Source: Chloroflexota bacterium
GTDB lineage: Bacteria > Chloroflexota > Limnocylindria > Limnocylindrales > CSP1-4
Length of the DNA stretch: 35,574 nucleotides
Assembly: GCA_005889475.1 (NCBI GenBank)
Contig: VBGT01000039.1
Span: 1-35,574, forward strand
Reading direction: 5' to 3'
Shown piece after piece: positions 1 through 7,592 of the stretch. Made by a program: the position numbers and the translations under genes. Positions within the stretch are counted from its first letter, which is position 1. The number at the start of each line of letters is the position of its first letter. Below the pieces are notes generated by a model. It was given only the letters and a program-made list of their open reading frames with translations, did not search any database and was not told the DNA's origin.

Positions 1-471
1 TCGACCGTCGAGGTCAGCCTCGAGGACGGCGAGGGCGAGGTGCTCGTGCGGGTGCGTGACAACGGGCCGGGCATCAATCTGGACGATGCCGAGCGGCTGT
101 TCGGCCTGTACTACCGGGCGGCCCCGCAGTCGTCGACCGCCCCGGGGGCCGGCATCGGCCTGTTCGTCTGTCGCGAGCTCGTCGCGACGATGGGCGGCCG
201 GATCTGGGCGGCGCCACTGCCCGACAAGGGCGCCGAGTTCGGCTTCAGCATCCCGGCCTACGTCGACGAGCTCGATACCATCCCCGCCGGCGACGAGCCG
301 GGCCACGTCTTCCATCGAGCACCGGAGCCGGCGACGGATCCGGCGCCGGCAGCCGCGGCGCCGGCAGCCGCCACGGCCGAGACGAACGGGACCGGCGGAG
401 TGCATGACGTCGTCGCGCAGACTGGCCCTGGCGATGGAGCCGGCCCGAACAAGGCGCCCGCAACTGCGTAG
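1..471 (+). CDS. Sensor histidine kinase, C-terminal part (5' truncated by window edge)
   Basis: The reading frame is open from base 1, so only the 3' end of the gene is present (156 codons plus stop). It shows the end of a HATPase_c domain: the G1 box DNGPGI near residue 21 and the G2 box GAGIGLFVCREL near residue 48, followed by the terminal strands of the ATPase fold. The H box and N box would lie upstream, outside the window, so the kinase class and its signal cannot be told. After the ATPase domain comes a tail of about 65 residues rich in Pro, Ala and Asp that belongs to no domain I recognise and is probably disordered. No response regulator follows; the next gene is on the opposite strand. 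The ATPase assignment is firm; the role is unknown. Confidence 0.85.
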   Translation, partial: STVEVSLEDGEGEVLVRVRDNGPGINLDDAERLFGLYYRAAPQSSTAPGAGIGLFVCRELVATMGGRIWAAPLPDKGAEFGFSIPAYVDELDTIPAGDEPGHVFHRAPEPATDPAPAAAAPAAATAETNGTGGVHDVVAQTGPGDGAGPNKAPATA

Positions 472-499
472 CCAGTCGACGGGGTAGACGAGTCCCGAT

Positions 500-548
500 C
501 GACTCCCCGAGGACCGAGGTCAAGCTCCTGCGGGCCCTCGGTCCAAGG
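500..548 (-). terminator. Imperfect hairpin overlapping the end of tnaA; copy 1 of a repeated hairpin
   Basis: The arm GGACCGAGG (511-519) pairs with CCTCGGTCC (about 536-544). The hairpin spans the tnaA stop codon and its last codons. There is no T tract, so a factor-independent terminator is only an inference from position. A closely similar sequence follows rlpA at 1964-2012. Confidence 0.45.
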
Positions 549-1926
549 GTGCGAACCTCGCCGTAAAGTGACGCAGGGCGGCCGGCTGCTCCACGATGCG
601 CAACCCGCGCAGCGACGATGCGCGCTCGGCGACCCAGCGCACGACCTCGATCACGTAGTCGATGTGGCTCTGGGTGTAGGTGCGGCGCGGGATCGCCAGG
701 CGGACGAGGTCCATCGCCGCAGGCGCCTCCGTGCCGTCGGGCCGCCGGCCGAACATCACGGTGCCGATCTCGCTGCTGCGGATGCCGCCCTCGCGGTAGA
801 GCGCGACGGCGAGGGCCTGCCCCGGGTAGGCCAGCGGCTCGACGTGGGGCAGCATGGCTCGCGCGTCGAGGTAGATGGCGTGCCCGCCGAACGGCTTCAC
901 GAGCGGCACGTCGGCCCGGTCGAGCGCCTCGCCGAGGTACGCCGTCGAGGTGATCCGGTAGCGGAGGTAGTCCTCCTCCACGACCTCCCGCAGGCCCTGC
1001 GCGATCGCCTCCAGGTCTCGGCCGGCGAGGCCGCCGTACGTCGGGAAGCCCTCGGTCAGGATCAAGAGGTTGCGGCACTGCTCGGCCAGGTCGTCGTCGT
1101 TGAGCGCGAGCCAGCCACCGATGTTCGCGAGGCCGTCCTTCTTTGCCGACATCGTCATCCCGTCGGCGAGGCCGGCCATGTCGCGCACGATGTCGGGGAT
1201 CGCCCGATCGCCCTGGCCCGGCTCGCGCAGCTTGATGAACCAGGCGTTCTCGGCGAACCGGCAAGCATCGAGGAAGAGCGGCACCCGATGCTGGTCGCAC
1301 ACCTCGCGGACCGCGCGCAGGTTCGCGAGCGAGACTGGCTGGCCGCCGCCCGAGTTGTTGGTCACGGTGACGAAGACGACGGGCACGCTGCCGCGTCGCT
1401 CGTCGAGGAAGCGGTCGAGCGCGTCCACGTCCATGTTGCCCTTGAACGGATGGATCGCCGACGGGTCGCGGCCCTCCTCGATCACGAGATCGACCGCCTC
1501 GGCGCCGGTGGCCTCGACGTTCGCCCGGGTCGTGTCGAAGTGGGTGTTGTTGGCCACCGCCTTGCCCGCCCCGCCGAGGACGCTGAACAGGATCTTCTCG
1601 GCCGCCCGGCCCTGGTGGGTGGGGATCACGTGCCGGAACGGGAAGAGCTCCGTGACGGCATCAAGGAAGGCGTACCACGAGGGTGATCCGGCGTAGCTCT
1701 CGTCACCGTGCTGCACGGCAGCCCACTGGTCGCGCGACATCGCGCCCGTGCCAGAATCGGTGAGCAGGTCGATCAGGACGTCGTCCGCGTGGAGGTTGAA
1801 CAGGTTGTACCCGGCGGCCTCGAGCGCCACGTCTCGCTGCTCGACCGTCGTCAGCCGGATCGGCTCGACCGAGTGGATCCGGAACGGCTCGATGATCGTG
1901 CGCCAGCGCCCCACGAGATCGAGCAT
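520..1926 (-). CDS. tnaA: Tryptophanase (tryptophan indole-lyase), beta-eliminating lyase family
   Basis: PLP enzyme predicted to split L-tryptophan into indole, pyruvate and ammonia in the cytosol. The start ATG at 1926 gives 468 residues, the usual family length, and places the conserved EPFRI block at residue 13; the frame stays open upstream but has no family similarity there. The PLP lysine is Lys263 in SAKKDG. Three positions that separate tryptophanase from tyrosine phenol-lyase favour tryptophanase: Asp131 (HFDTT; Thr in phenol-lyase), Ile387 (SEIG; Arg in phenol-lyase) and His453 (LRHFTARF; Phe in phenol-lyase). The KKDGLANIGG and PTYGGLAGRDLEAIAQGL stretches look more like the phenol-lyase branch, so this is a divergent member. 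It lies 86 nt behind rlpA on the same strand. No TnaB permease or TnaC leader is visible. No clear Shine-Dalgarno precedes the start. Confidence 0.9.
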   Translation of the reverse strand: MLDLVGRWRTIIEPFRIHSVEPIRLTTVEQRDVALEAAGYNLFNLHADDVLIDLLTDSGTGAMSRDQWAAVQHGDESYAGSPSWYAFLDAVTELFPFRHVIPTHQGRAAEKILFSVLGGAGKAVANNTHFDTTRANVEATGAEAVDLVIEEGRDPSAIHPFKGNMDVDALDRFLDERRGSVPVVFVTVTNNSGGGQPVSLANLRAVREVCDQHRVPLFLDACRFAENAWFIKLREPGQGDRAIPDIVRDMAGLADGMTMSAKKDGLANIGGWLALNDDDLAEQCRNLLILTEGFPTYGGLAGRDLEAIAQGLREVVEEDYLRYRITSTAYLGEALDRADVPLVKPFGGHAIYLDARAMLPHVEPLAYPGQALAVALYREGGIRSSEIGTVMFGRRPDGTEAPAAMDLVRLAIPRRTYTQSHIDYVIEVVRWVAERASSLRGLRIVEQPAALRHFTARFAPLDRGPAGA

Positions 1927-1963
1927 ACGTGAGCGGTGAGAGGCTGCGCGCGACTCGAGTGGA

Positions 1964-2012
1964 GCTCTCCGAGGACCGAGGTGGAGCCCCTGCGGGGCTT
2001 CGGTCCGAGGAG
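1964..2012 (-). terminator. Hairpin just after rlpA; copy 2 of the repeated hairpin
   Basis: The outer arms GGACCGA (1973-1979) and TCGGTCC (1999-2005) enclose a perfect inner stem AGCCCC-TGC-GGGGCT (about 1985-1999). It begins directly after the rlpA stop and precedes tnaA. The sequence closely matches the element at 500-548, including the CCTGCGGG centre. It is probably a terminator or mRNA 3'-end stabiliser, or a small dispersed repeat. Confidence 0.5.
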
Positions 2013-2606
2013 CTAGCCGATGCGGTAGTACACGCCTCCGCCGGTGAAGCAGTGGTCGAGCAGGACGCACAGGCCGTGCGTCATGTCCCAGATCCGTCCC
2101 TTCACGTACGGACCACGGTCGATGACCATCGTCGTGACCGTCCGGCCGTTGTACCGGAACGTGACCTTCGTGCCGCACGGCAGCGTCCGGTGCGCGACGC
2201 CGACGGTGTCCTTCTGGATGCCGCCGGGGACCAGCCCGCAGGCGCCGTTGTGGCCGTAGAAACCCGGCCCGTACCAGCTGATGTTCGAGTCGAGATGCCA
2301 GGCGTTGCGCACGATCAACTGCGCTGCCGGGGTCGATCCGTCGGGCCGCGGAGCAGGCTCGCCGAACGCGGGCGCGGGCTCCCGAAGGACGGCATCGAGC
2401 TCGAGCCTTCCGGCAGACGCGGTGTCAGGATCCAACGAGCTGGTCGTCATCGTCGTCATCTCGTACCCGAGCTCGACATTTGCGAACTTCGACGGGTCGA
2501 TGGCCCCGGGGGCGCTGGGAGCGCGCGAGCCGGCGGATCCGGGAACGACGATCAAGGCGAGCGACGCGATGAGCGCGGCGCGCGCGACGACTCTGGGGAG
2601 TCGCAC
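2013..2606 (-). CDS. Secreted RlpA-like double-psi beta-barrel protein
   Basis: The 197-residue product has an N-terminal signal peptide (residues 1-27, RLPRVVARAALIASLALIV then a small-residue cleavage region). A linker of about 80 residues follows, then a C-terminal double-psi beta-barrel of the RlpA type. Diagnostic pieces are SWYGPGFYGHNGACG near residue 109, GVAHRTLPCGTKVTF near residue 136 and the catalytic-type VIDRGPYVKGRIWDMT block near residue 164. Four cysteines in the barrel suggest disulphides after export. RlpA proteins act on denuded peptidoglycan as lytic transglycosylases or bind it; no SPOR domain is present, so septal targeting of the E. coli kind is not supported. The start is GTG at 2606. 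It is followed by a hairpin and then tnaA. Confidence 0.82.
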   Translation of the reverse strand: MRLPRVVARAALIASLALIVVPGSAGSRAPSAPGAIDPSKFANVELGYEMTTMTTSSLDPDTASAGRLELDAVLREPAPAFGEPAPRPDGSTPAAQLIVRNAWHLDSNISWYGPGFYGHNGACGLVPGGIQKDTVGVAHRTLPCGTKVTFRYNGRTVTTMVIDRGPYVKGRIWDMTHGLCVLLDHCFTGGGVYYRIG

Positions 2607-2640
2607 TACCGGCCGTACCTTACCCGAGATTCACTTGCAA
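2607..2640 (-). promoter_or_regulatory. Possible rlpA promoter
   Basis: Reading toward rlpA there is TAAGGT (2622-2617) 10 nt before the GTG start and TTGCAA at 2640-2635. The spacing between the two hexamers is only 12, while TACGGC (2617-2612) sits at the ideal 17. Weak evidence overall. Confidence 0.3.
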
Positions 2641-2683
2641 GGCCGCGTCAAGCGGCCGCGGCGGGCGCTTCAGGGACGTTTTC

Positions 2684-3682
2684 GTGACGGTCGGCACCAG
2701 CTTTCAGTACCACGCCGGGGCGGCGACGCGGACGCTCAGCCTCGATCGGCCGGTCGACCTGCGGTTCGTGCTGGGGCCGCTCGTGCGCGGTGCCGGGGAC
2801 CCAACGATTCGCGTTGCGGAGGGAGCGGCGATTCGCGCCTCCGTGACCCCCGACGGTCCGGGCACGATCGAGATCCGACTCGACGGGCCCGAGGTCCACG
2901 CCTGGGCGTGGGGACCGGGTGCCGCCCATATCCTCGATGGCGTCCCGGGCCTGCTCGGCGTCGACGACGACGATTCCGGCTTCGAGCCGGCGCACCACCC
3001 TGTCGTCGCCTCGCTCGCACGCCGCCGCGGGCGGGTCACGCTCGGTCGCACCGGCGCGGTCTGGGAGGCGCTCCTGCCGGCCATGCTCGAGCAGCGAATC
3101 ACCGGGACCGAGGCCTGGCGCAACTATCGGCGCCTGGTCAGGGCACACGGCATGCCGGCGCCTGGACCGCTCGCGCTGTGGCTCCCGCCCACGCCTCGGA
3201 CCATCGCCGCCCTCCCGTCGTTCCGGCTGACCGCGCTGGGTATCGAGCCTCGGCGCGGCACGCTCCTGCGGCGGATCGCGCGAGAGGCCCGGCGATACGA
3301 GGCGCTGGGAGCGCCGGCCCGCGCGGCCGGCGGCGGTGGGGGCGGCGCGGTCGCGCTCGCGGCGGCCCTCCGGGCGCAGCCCGGCATCGGGCCCTGGACG
3401 ACCGCCGAGGTGACGCTTCGGGCGCTCGGCGACCCCGACGCCGTCAGCGTCGGCGACGCGCACCTCTCGAACGTCGTCGCGTTCGCGCTCACGGGCCGGC
3501 CGCGCGGCACCGACGAGGAGATGCTCGGGCTGCTTGCGCCATGGGCGGGCCATCGGGCGCGGGTGATCAGGCTGCTCGAGACGTCCGGGATCACGCCGCC
3601 CCGGTTCGGGCCGCGGGTCGCACCACGCGACCTGGTGCGCGACCTCGCGCCGCCGCCGGAGCGCGGCGAAGGGCGCCGCTGA
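2684..3682 (+). CDS. AlkA-like DNA-3-methyladenine glycosylase (HhH-GPD family)
   Basis: Predicted base-excision repair glycosylase that removes alkylated purines from DNA. It has 332 residues from a GTG start at 2684. Residues 1-120 resemble the beta-rich N-terminal domain of AlkA. The HhH-GPD core runs from about 125 to 300 and contains the hairpin AQPGIGPWTT (residues 231-240), followed by GDPDAVSVGDAH in which Asp258 aligns with the catalytic Asp of AlkA. A Gly-rich insert near residues 216-221 and a Pro/Arg-rich tail are unusual. It is divergent from rlpA, with 77 nt between starts. The family is secure from the HhH motif; substrate range cannot be told. A second, shorter glycosylase of the same superfamily lies at 19823-20467. 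Confidence 0.82.
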   Translation: MTVGTSFQYHAGAATRTLSLDRPVDLRFVLGPLVRGAGDPTIRVAEGAAIRASVTPDGPGTIEIRLDGPEVHAWAWGPGAAHILDGVPGLLGVDDDDSGFEPAHHPVVASLARRRGRVTLGRTGAVWEALLPAMLEQRITGTEAWRNYRRLVRAHGMPAPGPLALWLPPTPRTIAALPSFRLTALGIEPRRGTLLRRIAREARRYEALGAPARAAGGGGGGAVALAAALRAQPGIGPWTTAEVTLRALGDPDAVSVGDAHLSNVVAFALTGRPRGTDEEMLGLLAPWAGHRARVIRLLETSGITPPRFGPRVAPRDLVRDLAPPPERGEGRR

Positions 3683-3702
3683 CCGATCCGGGACGGGGGG
3701 CG

Positions 3703-3708
3703 TATCGT
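3703..3708 (+). promoter_or_regulatory. -10 box TATCGT for the TfoX-N gene
   Basis: TATCGT ends 7 nt before the ATG at 3716, so transcription would begin at or next to the start codon (leaderless mRNA). No Shine-Dalgarno sequence is present. Confidence 0.5.
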
Positions 3709-3715
3709 CCCGGCC

Positions 3716-4078
3716 ATGCCCGAGATGCCCAGGTTCGAGAAATCGTCGCCGGAGCTGGTGGGGCGGTTCTCGGCGGTCCTCGAGCGGGTCGGGACGCCGG
3801 ACACGACGCGACGCCCGATGTTCGGCTACCCCTGCGCCTGGATCGGCGGGAACATGGCCACGGGCCTCTTCGCGCAATCGTGGTGGGTGCGCCTCCCGCC
3901 CGAGCGGCTGGCCGCGGTCCTTGCCTCGGGCGAGGGCCACACCTTCGAGGTGATGCCGGGCCGGCCGATGAAGGGCTATGCGGCACTGCCCGACTCGGTC
4001 GTGGCCGACGACGCTCAGATCGACGCCTGGGTGAGCGAAGCCCTCGCCTACACCGCCACGCTGCCGGCGAAGAAATAG
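3716..4078 (+). CDS. TfoX N-terminal domain protein
   Basis: The 120-residue protein consists of one TfoX_N domain. Matching blocks are RRPMFGYPCAWIGGNMATGLF (residues 33-53) and GRPMKGYAALP (residues 82-92), which are the signature segments of the family. TfoX_N proteins were named for the competence regulator TfoX/Sxy, but most stand-alone members are uncharacterised and this one lacks the TfoX_C domain. No competence genes are nearby, so a role in DNA uptake should not be assumed. It sits 33 nt after the alkA-like gene on the same strand but appears to have its own -10 box. It converges with the zinc peptidase gene, whose stop is 34 nt away. Confidence 0.85.
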   Translation: MPEMPRFEKSSPELVGRFSAVLERVGTPDTTRRPMFGYPCAWIGGNMATGLFAQSWWVRLPPERLAAVLASGEGHTFEVMPGRPMKGYAALPDSVVADDAQIDAWVSEALAYTATLPAKK

Positions 4079-4111
4079 CGCCGGATCCGCTCGAGGGACG
4101 CCGGGTGACGG

Positions 4112-5020
4112 CTACAGGGTCGACGCGGCGAACGTGTCGCAGCTGTCGGTGGTGCCGCCGTGGAAGCCGTTGGTGAACCAGGTCGAGCGCTGCGCGGCGG
4201 AGCCGTGGGTCCACGACTCCTTGTCGATCGTGCCGGTGGCCTGCTCCTGGATCCGGTCGTCGCCGACCGCCGCGGCCGCGTCGATCGCCTCTTTTACGTC
4301 CGCATCGGTGATCGACTCGACGTTGGCCTGGTCGGGTGACGCCCACACCGAGTGCGCCCACACGCCCGCGTAGCAGTCGGCCTGGAGCTCGAGCCGGATC
4401 GACAGCTCGTTCGCGCTGTTCGGGTCGCTCTGCTGCTGCGTGGCGACCTGGTCCATCGTGCCCAGGGCGTCCTGGACGTGATGTCCGAACTCATGCGCGA
4501 TCACGTACGCCTGGGCGAAGTCGCCGGGAGCGCCGAACCGATTGCTCAGCTCGTCGAAGAAGGCGGTGTCGAGGTACACCTTCTGGTCGTTCGGGCAGTA
4601 GAACGGGCCGGTCGACGACGAGGCGACGCCGCAGCCGGACTGGTACTGATCGGTGAACAGGACGGTCACGGTCTCCGGATAGTCCTTGCCCGTCGCGCTG
4701 AACTGCTCGCCCCAGAAGGTCTGGACATCGACGGTGACCGCGTTGACGAACTGGAGTTCGTTGTCCTTCGGGTCGAGCGAGGCAATGGCGCCACCCGGCG
4801 CGCCCTGGAGTCCGCCCGATGGGACAGTCCCGCCGCCGCCGAACAGGTTGAGCACGACGACGATGATGATCAGCAGGACGATGCCGCCGATCCCGCCGCC
4901 CACGGGGATGGGGATGCCGCCGCCGCCGAGGCCGCCCATGCCCAGGCCACCGAGCCCGCCGCCACCCCCGGCACCGCGGCGGTCTTCGACCTGGATCGAG
5001 CCGGATGGTCTCCAGCGCAC
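4112..5020 (-). CDS. Neutral zinc metallopeptidase, YpfJ family (PF04228)
   Basis: The 302-residue product is a membrane-anchored zinc peptidase. The N-terminal 45 residues are extremely rich in Gly and Pro. One transmembrane segment follows at about residues 46-61 (GIVLLIIIVVVLNLF), then the extracytoplasmic peptidase domain. Zinc-site motifs are HEFGHHVQ (near residue 177) and ELQADCYAGVWA (near residue 212), typical of the family. The GTG start at 5020 is supported by an AGGAGG Shine-Dalgarno 5 nt upstream, one of the clearest in the window. The physiological substrate of the family is not known. Upstream is the end of fumC on the same strand, 67 nt away. Confidence 0.88.
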   Translation of the reverse strand: MRWRPSGSIQVEDRRGAGGGGGLGGLGMGGLGGGGIPIPVGGGIGGIVLLIIIVVVLNLFGGGGTVPSGGLQGAPGGAIASLDPKDNELQFVNAVTVDVQTFWGEQFSATGKDYPETVTVLFTDQYQSGCGVASSSTGPFYCPNDQKVYLDTAFFDELSNRFGAPGDFAQAYVIAHEFGHHVQDALGTMDQVATQQQSDPNSANELSIRLELQADCYAGVWAHSVWASPDQANVESITDADVKEAIDAAAAVGDDRIQEQATGTIDKESWTHGSAAQRSTWFTNGFHGGTTDSCDTFAASTL

Positions 5021-5087
5021 GACACGTCCTCCTGGCGGCTGCGTGGCGCCTGGAGGCGCCGTTCGCAGCTGGCCGGATCCGCCGGTC

Positions 5088-6485
5088 TCAGGCGGAGGGG
5101 CGGGTCATCGCCTCCGGTCGCATGAGCGCGTCGAACTCGGCGCCGTCGAGATAGCCAAGGGCGAGAGCGGCGGCGCGAAGCGTCGTGGCCTCCTTGTGTG
5201 CCTTCTTGGCGATCTCGGCAGCCTTGTCATACCCGATCCGGGGTGTCAGGGCCGTCACGAGCATGAGCGAGTTCGTCACGTGCTCGTCGATCCGTGCCCG
5301 GTCCGCCTCGAGGCCCTCGACGCAGTTCTCGCGGAAGCTGCGGCAGGCGTCGGTGAGCAGCTCGTTCGCGTGGAGCAGGTCGTGGGCGATGACCGGCTTG
5401 AACACGTTGAGCTCGAAGTTGCCCTGCGAGCCGGCGATCCCGATCGCGACGTCGTAGCCCATGACCTGCACGCAGACCATCGTGAGCGCCTCGCTCTGGG
5501 TCGGATTCACCTTGCCGGGCATAATCGACGAGCCCGGCTCGTTCTCGGGCAGGCGCAGCTCGCCGAGGCCGGCACGCGGCCCGGATCCGAGCCAGCGGAT
5601 GTCGTTGGCGATCTTCATGAGGCTGGTGGCGAGCGTGCGCAGCGCGCCCGAGGCGAAGACCGTCGCTTCCTGGCCCGCGAGGGCAGCGAACTTGTTCGGC
5701 GCGGTCACGAACGGGCGCCCGGTGAGCTGGGCAATCCGCGCGGCCACGCGCTCGGCGAACTCGGGGTGACTGTTCAGCCCGGTCCCGACGGCCGTCCCGC
5801 CGAGCGCGATCTCGTACAGGCCGGGGAGGGTGGCCTCGATGCGGGCGATGTCGCCGTCGAGCTGGGCCACGTAGCCGCTGAACTCCTGGCCGAGCGTCAG
5901 GGGGACGGCATCCTGGAGGTGCGTGCGCCCGATCTTGACGACGTCATCGAACTCGGCGCGCTTGGCGTCGAGGGCGTCGCGCAGCGCCCGCACCGAGGGC
6001 AGCAGGTCTTCGACGAGCGCCGTCGCGACGGCCATGTGCAGCGCGGTCGGGAAGGTGTCGTTGCTGGACTGGCTGCGGTTCACGTGATCGTTCGGGTGGA
6101 TGGGTTGCTTGCCGCCTCTCGCTCCCGTGGCCGCCTCGTTGGCGCGACCCGCGATGACCTCGTTCACGTTCATGTTGGTCTGGGTTCCCGAGCCGGTCTG
6201 CCAGACGCGGAGTGGGAACTCGGCGGACAGGCGGCCATCCGCGACCTCGCGCGCAGCGGCAGCGATGCGGGCGTGCTCGTCGGAACCGAGCAGGCCGAGG
6301 GACAGGTTCACGTCCGCCGCTGCGAGCTTGAGCAGCCCGAACGCGCGAATGATTCGCTCCGGCATCACGTCGCGCCCGATCGCGAAGTGCTGCAGCGAGC
6401 GCTGCGTCTGGGCCGCCCAGTAGTGCTCCGCCGGCACGTCGATGGCGCCCATCGAGTCGGTCTCGGGGCGCGTCTCGCCTGTCAC
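5088..6485 (-). CDS. fumC: Class II fumarate hydratase
   Basis: TCA-cycle enzyme interconverting fumarate and L-malate, iron-independent homotetramer. Length is 465 residues from GTG at 6485, matching FumC. Family landmarks are the [14 protein letters not shown] block, [45 protein letters not shown] and the signature [16 protein letters not shown]. The frame continues upstream of 6485 but without similarity. The GTG is chosen because it places the [21 protein letters not shown] segment at the normal distance and because a CATACT -10-like box lies 6 nt before it. It is divergent from proline dehydrogenase, with only 41 nt between the two start codons. The call is secure. Confidence 0.95.
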   Translation of the reverse strand: MTGETRPETDSMGAIDVPAEHYWAAQTQRSLQHFAIGRDVMPERIIRAFGLLKLAAADVNLSLGLLGSDEHARIAAAAREVADGRLSAEFPLRVWQTGSGTQTNMNVNEVIAGRANEAATGARGGKQPIHPNDHVNRSQSSNDTFPTALHMAVATALVEDLLPSVRALRDALDAKRAEFDDVVKIGRTHLQDAVPLTLGQEFSGYVAQLDGDIARIEATLPGLYEIALGGTAVGTGLNSHPEFAERVAARIAQLTGRPFVTAPNKFAALAGQEATVFASGALRTLATSLMKIANDIRWLGSGPRAGLGELRLPENEPGSSIMPGKVNPTQSEALTMVCVQVMGYDVAIGIAGSQGNFELNVFKPVIAHDLLHANELLTDACRSFRENCVEGLEADRARIDEHVTNSLMLVTALTPRIGYDKAAEIAKKAHKEATTLRAAALALGYLDGAEFDALMRPEAMTRPSA

Positions 6486-6491
6486 CTGTCC

Positions 6492-6497
6492 AGTATG
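6492..6497 (-). promoter_or_regulatory. -10-like box CATACT for fumC
   Basis: CATACT (read on the minus strand) ends 6 nt before the fumC GTG, consistent with a leaderless transcript. It lies 16 bp from the opposing putA -10 box. Confidence 0.45.
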
Positions 6498-6513
6498 GCG
6501 AGGGCTGCCGCGG

Positions 6514-6519
6514 TAGGCT
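6514..6519 (+). promoter_or_regulatory. -10 box TAGGCT for proline dehydrogenase
   Basis: TAGGCT ends 7 nt before the ATG at 6527 (4 nt before the alternative GTG at 6524). No Shine-Dalgarno is present. Confidence 0.45.
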
Positions 6520-6526
6520 GCGCGTG

Positions 6527-7447
6527 ATGCGTCGGCTGCTGCTCTGGATGGCCCGGAACGGCTGGCTGCGCGATCACATCCCACGCCTGTGGTTCGCGCG
6601 GCGGGCGGTCCGTCGGTTCATGCCCGGCGAGGACCCCGAGAGCGCGCTCCAGGCGGCCACGCGGTTCAAGGCCGAGGGCATCGCCAGCGAGTTCACCCGC
6701 CTCGGCGAGAACGTCACCACGGGCGAAGAGGGCGAGGCCGTCGTCGAGCATTACCTCGGGCTGCTCGACGACATCAGGCAGCGAGCGCTCGACGGCGAGG
6801 TGAGCGTCAAGCTTACGCAGCTCGGCTACGACCTCGACGTCGACCGCACCCTGGCGCATACCCGACGCCTGGCGGAGCGCGCGGCGGAGGCCGGCAGGAC
6901 GCTCTGGATCGACATGGAGGGCAGCGCCTACGCGGAGGGCACGATCGCGTTCTACGAGCGGTTGAAGGCGACCAACCCGAACACGGGCCTGTGCCTCCAG
7001 TCGTACCTGCATCGGACCGCCGCCGACATCCAGCGGCTGCTCCCACTGTCGCCCGAAATCCGCCTCGTCAAGGGGGCCTACGCCGAGCCGGCGTCGATCG
7101 CATACCAGACGCGGCATGACGTCGACACGAACTACGTCGCCCTCGCCGTCGCCCTGCTCGACGCGCAGCACGCGGGGCACAAGGTCCGCCTCGGCCTGGG
7201 CACCCACGACGTTCGGCTGATCGAGCAGATCGCTGAGCACGCCACGGCGCTGGGCCTGCCGAAGACCAGCTTCGAGGTGCAGATGCTGTTCGGCATCCGG
7301 ATGGACCAGCAGCGCCGGTTCGCCGGCGAGGGCTACCTCGTCCGCGACCTGATCGCCTACGGCGAGGCGTGGTACCCGTGGTACATGCGCCGCCTCGCCG
7401 AGCGGCCCGCGAACGTGCTGTTCGCGCTGCGCCAGATCCTTGGCTGA
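6527..7447 (+). CDS. putA: Proline dehydrogenase (monofunctional)
   Basis: FAD enzyme that oxidises L-proline to pyrroline-5-carboxylate and passes electrons to the quinone pool. It has 306 residues, the size of the monofunctional (PruB-type) enzyme rather than bifunctional PutA. Seen motifs: SVKLTQLG and [10 protein letters not shown] in the barrel, [20 protein letters not shown] near residue 246, and the C-terminal [16 protein letters not shown], whose paired arginines bind the substrate carboxylate in this family. The start could be GTG 6524 or ATG 6527; the ATG fits the 7-nt spacing from TAGGCT. No pyrroline-5-carboxylate dehydrogenase gene is in the window. It is divergent from fumC, with which it may share regulation since proline carbon enters the TCA cycle via 2-oxoglutarate. 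Confidence 0.92.
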   Translation: MRRLLLWMARNGWLRDHIPRLWFARRAVRRFMPGEDPESALQAATRFKAEGIASEFTRLGENVTTGEEGEAVVEHYLGLLDDIRQRALDGEVSVKLTQLGYDLDVDRTLAHTRRLAERAAEAGRTLWIDMEGSAYAEGTIAFYERLKATNPNTGLCLQSYLHRTAADIQRLLPLSPEIRLVKGAYAEPASIAYQTRHDVDTNYVALAVALLDAQHAGHKVRLGLGTHDVRLIEQIAEHATALGLPKTSFEVQMLFGIRMDQQRRFAGEGYLVRDLIAYGEAWYPWYMRRLAERPANVLFALRQILG

Positions 7448-7509
7448 CCAAACTCGCGGCTCGTCCGCAACTGCCGAGGGCGCCCCGCGTTTCTCTTGCG
7501 TCGCGAATT

Positions 7510-7538
7510 TTGAATATTGACGCGCAGTTCGTTACGAT
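7510..7538 (+). promoter_or_regulatory. Sigma-70-type promoter of the small basic protein gene
   Basis: TTGAAT (7510-7515), a 17-nt spacer and TACGAT (7533-7538) form the best two-box promoter in the window, in a locally AT-rich patch. It predicts a 5' leader of about 48 nt ending in a strong Shine-Dalgarno (GAGGAGG at 7581-7587). Confidence 0.65.
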
Positions 7539-7592
7539 ACCGGCCCGTCCGTCACGACCGGTGCGCGTCCCGACATTCTGGAGGAGGCCCCC

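Noticed and set aside
1927-2012. A TnaC-type leader peptide or rut-based control region before tnaA.
   Set aside because: No short frame with the WxxxDxxxxP pattern was found; the 86-nt gap is largely filled by the hairpin after rlpA.
520-2178. A longer tryptophanase start at 2178.
   Set aside because: The extra 84 residues lie inside rlpA coding sequence in another frame, are Arg/His-rich and resemble nothing in the family.
4686-6527. Long plus-strand open frame (613 codons) antisense to fumC and the zinc peptidase.
   Set aside because: It is the mirror of well-conserved genes; composition is Arg/Gly/Glu-rich without any domain. Similar mirror frames at 2281-4176, 31529-33184, 16491-17801 and 17714-19099 were dropped for the same reason.
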